Source: Protula sp. h YS-2021 (lineage: Eukaryota > Annelida > Polychaeta > Sabellida > Serpulidae). From it: a DNA stretch of 64,000 nucleotides. The stretch lies in contig OX457024.1 of NCBI GenBank assembly GCA_949752745.1, forward strand, positions 105,189,190 to 105,253,189, in the 5' to 3' direction. Made by a program: the position numbers and the translations under genes. Each line of letters begins with the position of its first letter. Position 1 is the first letter of the stretch. The notes under the pieces are model-generated. The model did no database searches. It had not been told where the DNA came from and worked only from the letters and a program-made list of their open reading frames with translations. This document shows, piece after piece, positions 46,261 to 58,183 of the stretch.

Positions 46261-46290
46261 ATGCACCAGGGATCCAGATTTAAAATAAGT

Positions 46291-47291
46291 ATTGGCTAAG
46301 TAGTCTTTCTTCGTTGCCAAAGTGCCTCGAAATGAAACCAATCGTTCACATAATAAAACTTTTATTAACATGTAAATATGAATAACTTAACTAACATTTT
46401 AATAATTCAGAGAAAAGTTAAAAGGCCATACTGGCACTACAATTCATGCATAGAGATATTAATGTTCGTCACACATTTTGCAAATGTTTATATCTGTCTT
46501 CAAATCGTCCGTTATTCAACGTGACAAGCTCCGATATAATCGTTGACAGTGAAACATCACCGTCATAATGTAAAATAATTCTAGCAGTCACAGCTAGTAC
46601 GATTTCAGCTGCCCAAATCGTATTGGCGTTTATAAATCCTGAATCAATGTCCTAAGTATACCGTTGCAAATTCAGTTTTACTCAAAATCATTGGAGGAAA
46701 CGATTTCTTTGAATTGTCCATTGTCCAATTGAGGAAACGTGAAACTATATAACAATCTGATTTTTGCCCCGGAGGGTGGAAAGATGGGTCAGTCGGTCAG
46801 TCACCAGTGGGAGGAAGGGGGAGGGATCAGGCGATCAGTCTCCGGGGGAGAGGTATCAGTCGATCAGTCACCAGGGAGGTCAGTCGATCAGTCACCGGGG
46901 GAAGGTGAGGAGTGCGGGTGCGGATAACATTGTTCAAGATTTCGCTCCACATAACTTCATAACTGAACAGCTGCAACATGTTCAATTGTTGAATTACTAG
47001 TGCTATAGAACTGACTCCGTATAAAAGTGCAGCGCTACCAAGACGCATAAAACGGGATTTCTTCATCCCTTCTTGCCCGGCAAGAAGTGTCACCAGACTT
47101 CTAGGCCGGCTACATATCTCATTGTCCTCCTAGATGAATCAATGGGGAACGAGACTTCTGGACGGTCCGTCCAGAAGTCTCAATGGGATTTCTAGCCGGT
47201 CAGGTTAGAAGTCCCATGAGACTTCTTGCTTGACAGGCCAGTAGTCCCGTTCACCACCAGCTGTCATGCCCTATATTCTTACTATTTTTGT

Positions 47292-47294
<3 letters not shown>
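46291..47294. other. Spacer with CAGT-rich low-complexity block and a hairpin
   Basis: 46785-46905 is a degenerate array of GATCAGTCACCAGGG-like units. 47151-47181 is an almost perfect palindrome: 15-bp arms GAGACTTCTGGACGG around one T. Nearby GACTTCT/AGAAGTC copies (47094, 47176, 47208, 47220) repeat the motif in both orientations. No gene. Confidence 0.55.

Positions 47295-47380
<86 letters not shown>
47295..47380. repeat. (AT)43 microsatellite
   Basis: Uninterrupted AT dinucleotide run. Confidence 0.95.
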
Positions 47381-47384
<4 letters not shown>

Positions 47385-49194
47385 TTATACATGTAAATGA
47401 TGTTATAAAGACGATAAGTAAAAACTCACCTCATCTAGTTTTCGCTCATACCAATGACAGTAGTTGTACAGTAGTTGTTCAAGCTGTCATCCTTTACTTC
47501 TGTTAAAATCGAGTGTTTGCTTTCTTGCACGATAAGATATGATTTTATTCTAACTTAAAATAGTAACAACACAACAGGAAACATAGGCAAGGCTGGGAAT
47601 TTTCATTGATTCGAGAGCCCGCCCTTGCGGTTTAACCCTTTTGATTCTATTCAACTTATAGAAATGCAGGGGGTCAAATAAACCAAGATGCAATGCAAAA
47701 TGTTTACCCATGCATCAAAAATTTGTGAATAATTCGTTTAATTTTTACCAATAACATTTTTTTGTCAACGTTGACCTAAATATGCCGCAACTTTTACTAT
47801 CTCGTACAATATCAGATGGCCGGTTCCAAATTTTAGGTCCTATAACTAATAAACAATTTGCTTTAAGACTTGTCCTAGTGTAAGTAATTTTAAACTTGTC
47901 GTTCTGGCGTGTGACATAAGCTGTTGTAATACACTCAAAATACTGTCGTAAATTAGCAGGCAGTTGCTCGTGGAATGCCTTTAACAGAACAAGCTGTTTT
48001 AAATTTCATAACATCTACAAATTCTAAAATCCGAGTCTGACAAAAACAGTTCATTTGTATGAAAAAATCTACCAAAATTCATTCTAATAGCTTTCTTTTG
48101 CTTTATGAGTAGCTCATATATGGTAACAAAAGGCACGGTATGTGGTCAACAATGCATTAGCTTCTAATATATATTTGGCGTGATACATTATTGATAAATA
48201 CTTCGCCAATTTGAATAAAAATAAACTTTATTTATTTCTTCACAACAGTTCAGATGGCAGTCAACCATGGCTCCCAGAAACTTCGTGCAATGAACTCTTT
48301 TTTTCACTACAGTATATAAAATCTGCAACATTATTTTTGAAACGTGATAGCCCCAAAATCAATTGTTGTAAAACATTTAAAGAAATTTTGTTCACATAAA
48401 AACAAATATATTTTTTTCAAGCTCCTTACTAATTTCAGCACTCGAACCGTTACAAATGTCATTAACGTACAAAATTGACAACTTTGGCACAGAGAGCTGT
48501 GGAAACACCACATAATAGTTTTAGAAGACTAGAACAGTGCTCCTCAATGTAAAAAAAAAAAAGTTTACGGTTACTCAAATAACTCTTGACCCATTCATTT
48601 GCTGTACGCCGGATACCTTAATGTTCTAGTCTTTGCAACAGTAAGGGATGACCAATGGTATCAAAAGCAGTTTTGGCAACAGCTGTTTTTTTTTAAATCG
48701 TCAGAAAAAAAAACAATGTTAGTTTTTTTTCTTATCAATAATATTACAAGTTTCTTCTATTAGGTCCATGAAGGCTAGTGATGTGGAACGGCCTGGTTGA
48801 AAGAAAGAAAAAAAGAAAGATAACAAAATGATATCTTCTTCGATCTTCTCCGAAGCTGGGACAAGGAACAAAAGATTACATGACACCGATCAAGAATACT
48901 GTTATTTTTTTCATGTAGCTTCCAAATCTGTATCTGGATGGGAGCACGAAAAGATATATCTACTAGGGGGAGGCTGCACATATTTTTATCTAGTGCGCAA
49001 AGAAATGAGGAACTATGTGTTCATCGAGACAGCAAATAGGTGATAATTTTCTGCTAAAACTATGAACATTACAAAGGAAATATTCTGAGGCACTTTTTAG
49101 CTTAATGAAGCAAATTTTAAATGTCTATCCATTTGGTGTCTTTTACCTAGATATGACAGTGACATGTTGCATCCTATTTATTTTCAGTTATATC
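47381..49194. other. No gene recognised
   Basis: AT-rich with scattered short ORFs. A GAAAGAAAGAAAAAAAGAAAG purine tract lies near 48800. No repeat boundaries or RNA genes seen. Confidence 0.45.
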
Positions 49195-49600
49195 TTGTTG
49201 TATTGAAACAGCCCATCCGTAGGATGGGCCCATCCAATAACAGCGGGGTATTGATTTACCCCATCTTCGTTGTTTTGCGCTTCTATAGTTTCAGCCCATA
49301 TTTGGCTATAGAAATAGCACATATTTTCTTCTCCCCTTAAAAATGGGAACAAACTCTCTTGTGTTGTGAACAAGATGGGTTGTTTTATGGTTGATGGGTG
49401 TAGAATGGGCCCATCCTATAGCTGTAAGCCACAGAAATAGCATATATAGAATCAGTATGTGCCTAATCTACAGACAGATGTATAGGAATACCCCATCCAT
49501 AGAAACAACACATCTGATCTAGAATATGTGCCAAATCTATAGACAGTTGCATAGAAATACCCTATCCAAGGAAACAGCACATGCGAGGCCGGCAGAATTG
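49195..49600. repeat. Degenerate repeats around GATGGGCCCATCC
   Basis: GGATGGGCCCATCC and GAATGGGCCCATCC palindromic blocks alternate with TAGAAATAGCACATAT or GAAACAGCACAT blocks (49205, 49240, 49310, 49408, 49435, 49500, 49570). The GGATGGGCCCAT block returns at 50580. Probably an old tandem or nested element. Confidence 0.4.
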
Positions 49601-49633
49601 TACCTAATATTTGTGGTAATGAGGTTCCGATCG

Positions 49634-49899
49634 AAGTGGCACTGAGGATCCGATGGCACTGAGGACCCGCTTGTGGCACTGAGGACCCAAACTATTTTTT
49701 ACTTCAAAATGCTAGATTAGGCGGTTTTAAGCTGAAAGAAACGCTCAAACCAAAACTGCTGCTCATATTGCTGCTTTGATCAAGCCTCTTCAAGGCTTTA
49801 ATTACAAAGCCGATGGGAAAGCAAAAACAAAAAACAAAACAAAAAAAAACGCAATTTGCCTTTGCTGCGTATGAGGGAAGGGGGGTGGGGCTATACATT

Positions 49900-49993
<94 letters not shown>

Positions 49994-50033
49994 AAAAAGA
50001 GAAATTTTGCATCTTTTTTTTTCTTGAAGATGT

Positions 50034-50092
<59 letters not shown>

Positions 50093-50372
50093 AAAAAGAG
50101 AAATTTTGCATCTTTTTTTCTTGAAGATGTTGAGATAAACATATATTGGGTGGTGGAGGCGGGGCGGTGGGAATACAAGAGGATAAAAGATCCCATGCCA
50201 CCCCTGACGGCGTCGCCTAACGGGGTGGCAGGGAGGGGGGAAGAAGCAGTGGTTTTAAGGCACAATTAAAGATGGGGGTGGGACGGAGGCGGGGAGTTCG
50301 TATGAAAAATTTGTCGGGTCCTCAGTGCCACCGGGTCCTCAGTGCCACTTCAGGACCTCAGTACCACTAGTT
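49634..50372. mobile_element. Element with triplicated terminal motifs and AT microsatellites
   Basis: The left end carries three direct copies of RTGGCACTGAGGAYCC (49635-49689). The right end carries three inverted copies (50318-50370). Between them are two long AT tracts (~49897-49990 and 50036-50089), each followed by the same GCCAAAAAGAGAAATTTTGC and TTCTTGAAGATGTTGA sequence, and a G-rich stretch. No ORF other than AT-encoded Tyr-Ile repeats. No target duplication was confirmed. Confidence 0.55.
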
Positions 50373-51934
50373 AGGTCCCGAGCAGACGACAACCCTTACT
50401 GAAAAATATTGTCATTGTTTCGTCAAATAACAATTTTTAACAAGAAAAAAATATCACCCAACTTTACTGAGGCTACAGACGAAGTCCCTATGTGTTGTGT
50501 TTTGCTTCACTGAGTCGTGTTTCATGGGGGAAACTGTATGTGCTGTTTCAATAGCCTCTGTATTGATTTAGCCCAGCCATTGGATGGGCCCATACAATGA
50601 TGTGGTGTTTCAATGCTGGGGTGTTTCAATGCTACATATCTCTTACAGCAAATAGACATCTTTAAAAAGAATGCAGTATCAAAATATATGGATGCAGAAG
50701 GGAATTTAATTCCAAAGGAGAATCCAAAGGAGTATATTTCGCCCCGTTTCCTTCTATCATGGCCATAAAGCATTATAACGCCAGTGAAGAACTGTTAGGT
50801 TAGTAAGACCCATTTTCAATATTTAAAGCAGGTTGCAAGTATTTCAATTTAAGTAAAGTTTCTTTCCCGTACTATTTTGTTTTGATTAAATATCCGAATT
50901 TAGAATAAATATCCGAAATTTAAGCTGAGCTTCATAGATCCAGAAAAGGCATAAAACTCATCCAAAATTCTCTTTTCCGTTCTCTATGCCATTGTAGTGC
51001 TCAGCGCAATGAACTGTTTGTACCTTAAATATGCTGATTTTCTATAAAATCTTCAAATATATTGTTGTGAAGCAAAAACAGTTTACAAGATTCAAGAGTT
51101 CAATACAAGTTAGTCTGGTCATATAATTACAGGGTTAGAAAACAGTGTTGAGATGAAATTCAAATTATTGCAGAAAATCAGTATTTAAACGCAGGTAATT
51201 GAGTTTTGTTAACCTACGAAAGTAGGGTATACTTTTGTCTTTCTTTTTTTAAAAAAGAAATTTGATATAAATGATTGTTCTTTACATTGGAAATTAATCG
51301 TATTCTAAATACACGCGGACAGATTTTACAGCTTAAAGATATCTATCTGTTCTTTTATACTGGTTTCTTTTTCTGGTTAACACGCTCTTAAATTTTATAG
51401 GAATGATTTAGTCTTCAATTTTGCTGGCTGGAACATATTCTCTAATATCAGTTCCTTTTGATAGCTAAATGAAGGTTATGCATGACCAGATCTCCCAAAG
51501 AACATATCGTTCGAATATATGTTCTTTATCTTTTTTTATTTTTTCAATTGTATATTACTAACTGGCTACATGAAAGACAGCAAATAACACAACTCATATT
51601 ATATAGTTAATAACTAAAGATCTTTTTTGGCATTCGAATTTACTAGTCTATGGTTAACCCAACGGAAGTGATATGATGATGTCTTACAAGATCAGAACAT
51701 GTTTTGAAAATGTGGCTTTTTAGGTCTCTAATAGGAACAAAAATTCGGTAGAATCAAAATTGAGCAATAAAACAACAATTTCGAGTTTCTTTCGCTCGAC
51801 ATATTTTGTAAACAAATCCCTTACATTATCACTGCGCAGCTTGTTTACATAAAAGACGTCATGCGAAAGAAACACAAGGAACGCCTATCCCGCATTTTTT
51901 AAACTGGTTATTTGTGTCCTGCAAAAGATTCGTC
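50373..51934. other. No gene recognised
   Basis: AT-rich sequence without tandem structure, apart from the GATGGGCCCAT relic at 50575-50600. Confidence 0.45.
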
Positions 51935-52190
51935 GCTGTTCAACAGCTAACCTCAACCGCGTTGTGGTCTGTTGTGTATAACACCTTTATTACGCCGCAG
52001 ACACGCTGGCGATTCCGCGAAAACAGTACTCATAAAAGAGAGGAACTACTTCTTAAAATATCCATCCGCTCTGTGTTTATATATGTTACAGGCAATTTGT
52101 GTATTCAGGCAATTTTAACATTGCCTGAATACACAAATTGCCTGTAACATATATAACAGATACATCTCCTCAGAGGTCAGCTGTTTTATA
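51935..52190 (+). mobile_element. ~200-bp MITE family, copy 3, with a long internal hairpin
   Basis: AACAGCTAACCTCAACCGCG at the left and inverted CAGAGGTCAGCTGTTTTATAA at the right give an imperfect TIR. GCGATTCCGCGAAAACAGTAC matches copy 2. Unlike the other copies it contains a perfect 37-bp inverted repeat (52077-52113 and 52120-52156, loop TTTAAC) that duplicates a GCAATTTGTGTATTCAGGC segment. Confidence 0.55.
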
Positions 52191-52384
52191 ACAACGGCCG
52201 AAGTCTATGCAATATCCTCGTAATTTGTTTACACTGCTTACAAGGAAGTCATCCGTGCTCAGTACATCTAGATACTAACTAGAGCGGCTAGGGCAAACAA
52301 AACATAAGAGTAAAGCTCATATTATATACTTTCAACTGACACCTATTTAGTTTTTTGCTTTCGTAAAAAAAAATTACATAGTGG

Positions 52385-52630
52385 TCACTAAAACAGATTT
52401 TACTGTACATCTTTTGTTATCCAAGTCTGGAAGGCGGTCGCTAAAACAGGTTTTATTGTATGTTTTTTGTGCCCGGGTCTGGAAGTTGGTCACCACAGCA
52501 GTTTTACTGTACGTTACATTTTTACCCGGGTCGGAAAGTTGGTCAAGACAGGCAGGTTTTACCGTACGTCTTTTTATCCCGGTTTTGACGGTGGTCGTTA
52601 CAAGTACAGTGTAGGTTTTCGCAGTCTTTT
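52385..52630 (+). repeat. Degenerate ~60-bp tandem repeat, about four units
   Basis: GGTCACTAAAACAGATTTTACTG, GGTCGCTAAAACAGG, GGTCACCACAGCAG and GGTCAAGACAGGCAGG follow one another at ~60-bp steps. Each is followed by a TGTACRT...TTT and CCGGGTCTGGAAG-type block. Confidence 0.6.
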
Positions 52631-53814
52631 TTATTCGGCTCTGTGAGCTGCTCGCTACGTCACCATTTCTCTACTTTATTGGTGATTTTTTTTTGGGGGG
52701 GGGGGTTGCTAACCGTCAACCCCCCCCTCCCCCCTTTTTTCATAACTGCACAGCACATGACTCACCTCCGTGGGACAAAAGGAGGGGATAACGACTTCAT
52801 AATGCAACACAACTGACACTAACCCCTGACTCAGTGAGACGTTACGTAACAGCTGTAGATGGTAAAACGCACAAAAAAGGTCAATTACGGGCAATAAAAT
52901 CGCCACGCGCAAAGAAATAGCCATGAGTCGGCAAATAATACTGTTTAAGTTGCCATTGTTTTCAAACAGTCTACAGAATGCAGGAACACTTGAGAATCTC
53001 CTGGAAAACGCTAAAATCCCCCAGCGTAACTATCAACTATGCTCAGTTAACAAGAGCCCACAAAACCGGGTGTGGGAGGGGGCTTCTGGTAACCTCTTAC
53101 ACCTTTCTTAATTTTCTATACGAGTGTAATGTTTTGCAAAAACAAACATGTCCAGGGACATGGTGACCAGCCGTGACCTACAGAATATATATCCAAGAAT
53201 CACAGACAAAATCATGATCAAATTGGCAGACAGCGGTTACGAAAAAAGCCGTAACTGAATGGAGAAAATATTCGCTCACTTGCTCGGTGTAGTTGTGGCT
53301 GATGAGGAGTCATTCTTTCAATTCTTTCATAAGGGGACAAGAATACCAAGCGTGTGGTGAAAAGACCAAACACAGGGAATAATTTCGGGAAAAGCAGTGG
53401 TAGAAGAGGCAAATGCAAGATCTAATGTCGTGTTAAGAGTGTGGTGGGATTACATACAATCTGATTAGTTGAAGGAAAATACTCTAATGTGTAAACACTC
53501 AAAGAAAATTACTTTGAAAATTACTCTAATGTGTAAACACTCAAAGAGTGCAGTTGAAATGAACTCCTTGGACAACACTTCATGTATGTTTTTTAGATCA
53601 AAAGCAAGGCCATGCGGGGGTCGTCGACATTCTGTTGAAACGAACTGGTCACATCTCAGTATGGGATGAAAGCCATCTATTAAAAAAAAAAATTTTTGTT
53701 ATCATTGTCGGCTGTTAAACGGCTTTCAGCCAATGCGATAATCTCACACGCAAGACAGTTGTCATCACAGCGTACCAAATCAAAATGAGCGGCCATACTC
53801 AAAATTGTATGAGA
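52631..53814. other. No gene; homopolymer tracts and a short duplication
   Basis: G run near 52693-52704 and C-rich run near 52720-52733. A ~42-bp segment with TACTCTAATGTGTAAACACTC is duplicated in tandem at 53478-53549. No credible ORF. Confidence 0.45.
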
Positions 53815-55958
53815 AGAAGCAATTTGAAAATTAGACACAAAAAAATAAAAAAATGTCCCCCATTTGGCCAATTTTTTTCGGATCGCCAAAATGAGTAATT
53901 TTTCAAAAGAGACCTACCTAGGGAGTATTCGTGAAAAATTTAAAGAAAATTTGATCAAAACTGTGGGAGAAGAAGCATTTTGAAAATTGGCAACCACAAA
54001 ATTACAAATGTCCCCCATTTGGCCAATTTTTGGCGGATCGCCAAAAAAAAAAAAACTTTTCAAGAGAGGTCTACCTTGAGAACAACTATCAAACATTGGA
54101 AAGGAATCCGATAAAAATTGTGCGAGAAGAAGCAATTTGAAAATTGTAGACCAAAAAATTTAAAAATGTCCCCCATTTGGCCAATTTTTGGCGCATCGCC
54201 AAAATAAGTAATTTTTCAAGAGAGATCTACCTTGAGAACAACTATCAAAAATTGGAAAGGAATCCGATCAAAATTGTGCGAGAAGAAGCAATTTGAAAAT
54301 TGTAGACCAAAAAATTTGAAAATGTCCCCCATTTGGCCAATTTTTGGCGGATCGCCAAAATAAGTAATTTTTCAAAATAGGTCTACCTAGGGAATATGGG
54401 TGCAAAATTTGAAGAAAATCTGATCAAAATTGTGGGAGAAGAAGCATTTTGAAAATTGGCAACCACAAAATTACAAATGTCCCCCATTTGGCCAATTTTT
54501 GCCGGATCGCCGAAAAGAGTAATTTTTCAAGACAGGTCTACCTTGAGAACAACTATCCAAAATTGGAAAGGAATCCGATCAAAATTGTGCGAGAAGAAGC
54601 AATTTGAAAATTGTAGACCAAAAAATTTAAAAATGTCCCCCATTTGGCCAATTTTTGGCGCATCGCCAAAATAAGTAATTTTTCAAGAGAGATCTACCTT
54701 GAGAACAACTATCAAAAATTGGAAAGGAATCCGATCAAAATTGTGCGAGAAGAAGCAATTTGAAAATTGTAGACCAAAAAATTTGAAAATGTCCCCCATT
54801 TGGCCAATTTTTGGCGGATCGCCAAAATAAGTAATTTTTCAAAATAGGTCTACCTAGGGAATATGGGTGCAAAATTTGAAGAAAATCTGATCAAAATTGT
54901 GGGAGAAGAAGCATTTTGAAAATTGGCAACCACAAAATTACAAATGTCCCCCATTTGGCCAATTTTTGCCGGATCGCCGAAAAGAGTACTTTTTCAAGAC
55001 AGGTCTACCTTGAGAACAACTATCCAAAATTGGAAAGGAATCCGATCAAAATTGTGCGAGAAGAAGCAATTTGAAAATTGTAGACCAAAAAATTTAAAAA
55101 TGTCCCCCATTTGGCCAATTTTTGGCGCATCGCCAAAATAAGTAATTTTTCAAGAGAGATCTACCTTGAGAACAACTATCAAAAATTGGAAAGGAATCCG
55201 ATCAAAATTGTGCGAGAAGAAGCAATTTGAAAATTGTAGACCAAAAAAATTGAAAATGTCCCCCATTTGGCCAATTTTTGGCGGATCGCCAAAATAAGTA
55301 ATTTTTCAAAATAGGTCTACCTAGGGAATATGGGTGCAAAATTTGAAGAAAATCTGATCAAAATTGTGGGAGAAGAAGCATTTTGAAAATTGGCAACCAC
55401 AAAATTACAAATGTCCCCCATTTGGCCAATTTTTGCCGGATCGCCGAAAAGAGTAATTTTTCAAGACAGGTCTACCTTGAGAACAACTATCCAAAATTGG
55501 AAAGGAATCCGATCAAAATTGTGGGAAAAGAACCAATTTGAAAATTTGACACCAGAAAATTAAAAAATGTCCCCCATTTGGCCAATTTTTGGCGGATCGC
55601 CAAAATGAGTAATTTTTCAAAAGAGGTCTACCTAGGGCATATTCGGGTAAAATTAGAGAGGAATCCGATCAAAACTGAAGGAGAAGAAGCATTTTGAAAA
55701 TTGGCAACCGAAAAATTTGAAATGCCCCCCATTTGGCCAATTTTTGGCGGAGCGCCAAAAAAAATAATTTTTAAAGAGAGGTATACCTAGAGAACATTCG
55801 TGTAAAATTTGAGAGGAATCCGATCAAAACTGAAGGAGAAGAAGCATTTTAAGTAAAAGTTTACACACGTACATACACACGTATATACGTACATACGGAC
55901 GACGGATACCCCTCTATTGATAAGATAAGACCAGCCCGACATAGTCGGCTGGTCTAAA
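53815..55958 (+). mobile_element. Array element, family E/F, plus orientation, with 467-bp higher-order repeat
   Basis: About 13-14 units of ~156 bp share CCCCCATTTGGCCAATTTTT, GCGGATCGCCAAAA and AGGAATCCGATCAAAA blocks. From ~54150 to ~55530 units come in threes: a 467-bp block repeats almost exactly (for example 54456 and 54923). Outer units are more diverged. The end is ACATACACACGTATATACGTAC, a CGGACGACGGATACCCCTC block and a hairpin AGACCAGCC...GGCTGGTCT (55928-55955). Same family as 18166-19400, reversed. Short ORFs inside are array artefacts. Confidence 0.8.
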
Positions 55959-56455
55959 AACCGTGTGAATACACCAAGTCTGAATTCGATCCGATTTTCC
56001 GTTATCGAGATATTTTGCTTAACAACAGATAAATTTATACGTAATGACGCCTTTCTTAATTTCACTACACGCATCAAACTTGAAACAGCCGTCCGATTGA
56101 CCTAAGGAATATCCCATCTTTTTTTCAAATTATATGCATATTTTACGTGATGACGCCATGTGCCGTTTTCGTTTTGTCTACTCGCGACACAATTTGACAG
56201 AATCTTCTGGAACTATGAAGCAAGCAAGATATTTTGTACACAAGATCTTGTTCAAAATATATACATATTTTACGTGATGTCAAGTGAATACAGCCGTCCG
56301 ATCTAACCAAGGAATAAAATAGATCAAGTTTGAAGTCGATCGGACTTTTCGTTCTCGAGATATCTTGCACACAATATAACACACACACGTACACACATAC
56401 AGGACGTACAAACACTGTCTCCCTTTGGTCGGGGAGACATAAATACACCTGGCTC
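55959..56455 (+). mobile_element. Array element, family H
   Basis: Follows the previous element directly. Two to three degenerate units (GTGAATACA, TGAAGTCGATCGGACTTTTCG, GAGATATYTTGC) are followed by ACACACACGTACACACATACAG and a terminal hairpin TGTCTCCC...GGGGAGACA (56416-56439). The hairpin is nearly that of family C, so the two may share a replicating partner. Confidence 0.5.
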
Positions 56456-56599
56456 TAAAAAGTTGTTTTATATTTTGTATCTAATTAATCAATTTGTATC
56501 TGATAACAATGAAGGCAATTACATGGTGAACTAAATGAGTTCGTATCGTCAGCATGGTTAGCTTTCTAACTTCATCCTTCCCCAACAAAGGCATACAAG

Positions 56600-56850
56600 C
56601 TCGAGCTATCCCCTCGCCATGACGTAAGCTTGTATCTACAGGCCATACAAGATCTGCCTCGAGCTATCCCCTCGCCATGACGTAAGCTGGTATCTACAGG
56701 CCATACAAGATCTGCCTCGAGCTATCCCCTCGCCATGACGTAAGCTGGTATCTACAGGCCATACAAGATCTGCCTCGAGCTATCCCCTCGCCATGACGTA
56801 AGCTGGTATCTACAGGCCATACAAGATCTGCGTCGAGCTATCGCCTCCCA
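56600..56850 (+). repeat. 58-bp tandem repeat, ~4.5 copies
   Basis: Units start CTCGAGCTATCCCCTCGCC and include ATGACGTAAGCTGGTATC and GGCCATACAAGATCTGC. Internal copies at 56658, 56716 and 56774 are nearly identical, so expansion is recent. Confidence 0.9.
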
Positions 56851-56864
56851 TTAATGCCACGTGG

Positions 56865-57224
56865 GTGTGGAAAATTCTGAAGTCGAGAGCGCACGATTTG
56901 TGTCGCAAAATTCTCATCAGAAAAGTCATTTTTAGTTCTTTTTATGCCTTCCCGGTTATTTTGTTTTTCTTTCCAATTTTGTACACCCGACCTGTCGACT
57001 GTTTTTATGGCCCGTCAGGAAAGTACTGTTGTTACTTCGATGCGATTAAAGTGACCGGGCCGGGGATGAGAAACGTTTTAATTTTGTCTTCTGGCCTAAT
57101 TGCAATATTTGTTCATTTTTTGACAAATGAAACAACAGTTGGACTAGGAGACATTTTCAACAAGCATGTCCAAGGACATGACCCAGCCGAGTTACCAAAT
57201 AAGGAAAGAGAGAAAAACTCTTAA
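56865..57224 (+). CDS. Unidentified ORF with two hydrophobic segments (possible exon)
   Basis: 119 codons open from a GTG, with no in-frame ATG before codon 68. If real it is probably an exon or 3' gene fragment. Two hydrophobic stretches (FSSFYAFPVILFFFPILY and VLILSSGLIAIFVHFL) bracket a Cys-rich loop, CFYGPSGKYCCYFD. The tail is polar and charged. The composition is less biased than in surrounding chance ORFs. I recognise no family. It lies between a 58-bp array and an array element, with no polyA signal close by. Confidence 0.25.
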   Translation: MWKILKSRAHDLCRKILIRKVIFSSFYAFPVILFFFPILYTRPVDCFYGPSGKYCCYFDAIKVTGPGMRNVLILSSGLIAIFVHFLTNETTVGLGDIFNKHVQGHDPAELPNKEREKNS

Positions 57225-57254
57225 ACGAATACTGTTAGGCCAAAAAATGAAGTA

Positions 57255-57880
57255 TGTAAAATGCATTTAATTCGAATTTGGAAGCTACCCGAAAAGCGAT
57301 GTTGGAGAGGTTGGGTTTTGACGATTCATGTATTTAACGACATTTACACAATTTTACAAAAAATTTTAAATTCCACCATTTCGGCATTTTTTTTGTCATT
57401 TGCGAAAAAAAGCAAAGTCCAGGTGGAGAAGCCCCTAAGAAAGTTTCAATTAAAATTTAATAACTATTTGAAAAAGACTGTGAGAAATGAATGGTTTGAC
57501 AATTTAGTTATTTACTGCCATTTATTCCAGTTTTTGCCAAACTTCAAAGTTCCACCATCTAGACAGTTCTTTTTTTAAATAATAGCCTGGTAGGGGAACC
57601 GCTGGGTACATCCCTGCGTAACATCTAAACGATTGGTGTAAAATTGTAGGAGGAGTAGCACTTTAAAAAAGTGCCGCCATTTTGTCAGTTTTTCGTCAAT
57701 CGTCAAAAAAGTAACAGCCATGTGGGGGACCACCCAGGGAACATTCCTGCGTAATATCAAAACGATTGGAGCAAAAGTGTAGGAGGAGTAGCATTTTAAA
57801 GAAAAAGTTTAACATACGCACATACATTCAAGCCCCCCATAGTGATACGACTAACCCAATCCGACAAAGCCGGCTGGGAT
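57255..57880 (+). mobile_element. Array element, family G, copy 2
   Basis: Collinear with 21020-21672: an AATTCGAATTTGGAAGC start, GTTGGAGAGGTTGGGTTTTG, CCACCATTTCGGCA units, an ACATACGCACATACATTC end and an ACCCA...CGGCTGGGAT hairpin. Small deletions distinguish the copies. Confidence 0.7.
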
Positions 57881-58183
57881 AAAAAAAATCAAAATACAAA
57901 ACAAACAGTGCTAAAGGTAAGTTTCTAGCTAGCCATGTATGTTTTACAAACTTGTTACTTTCGACTTTTGTTCTGGATATCACAAGGGCCAGGGTTCGGA
58001 CTCCGCCAGGGGTGGTAACTAGTGAATTAGACTTCGCTCTAATTGCCTTAACTAGGCGAAAACAATAGTTTAGAGCAGGTAATACCGAATTCAAAAATAT
58101 CACCCAGTGAGTCTTTCGGCCATTGATTAAAACACACGTTATCTGCCAGCGCTTCACCAATACAATATAGCTTTATGACCCAT

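Larger units (their letters stand above)
37423..46290. mobile_element. Decayed Polinton/Maverick element
   Basis: One ~8.9-kb block holds remnants of the standard Polinton gene set: protein-primed-type DNA polymerase B (plus), then on the minus strand a retroviral-type integrase, a probable packaging ATPase end, a small basic protein, a minor-capsid-like protein and a double-jelly-roll major-capsid-type protein. All are broken by frameshifts or stops. No long terminal repeats were found. The left edge meets the fold-back element, so the true ends are probably lost. Edges are approximate. Confidence 0.85.

Noticed and set aside
49856..50269. Long ORFs on both strands with Tyr-Ile repeats
   Set aside because: They are translations of AT microsatellites.
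54456..55141. Pair of near-identical 72-codon ORFs
   Set aside because: Produced by the 467-bp higher-order repeat; no start context or coding signature.
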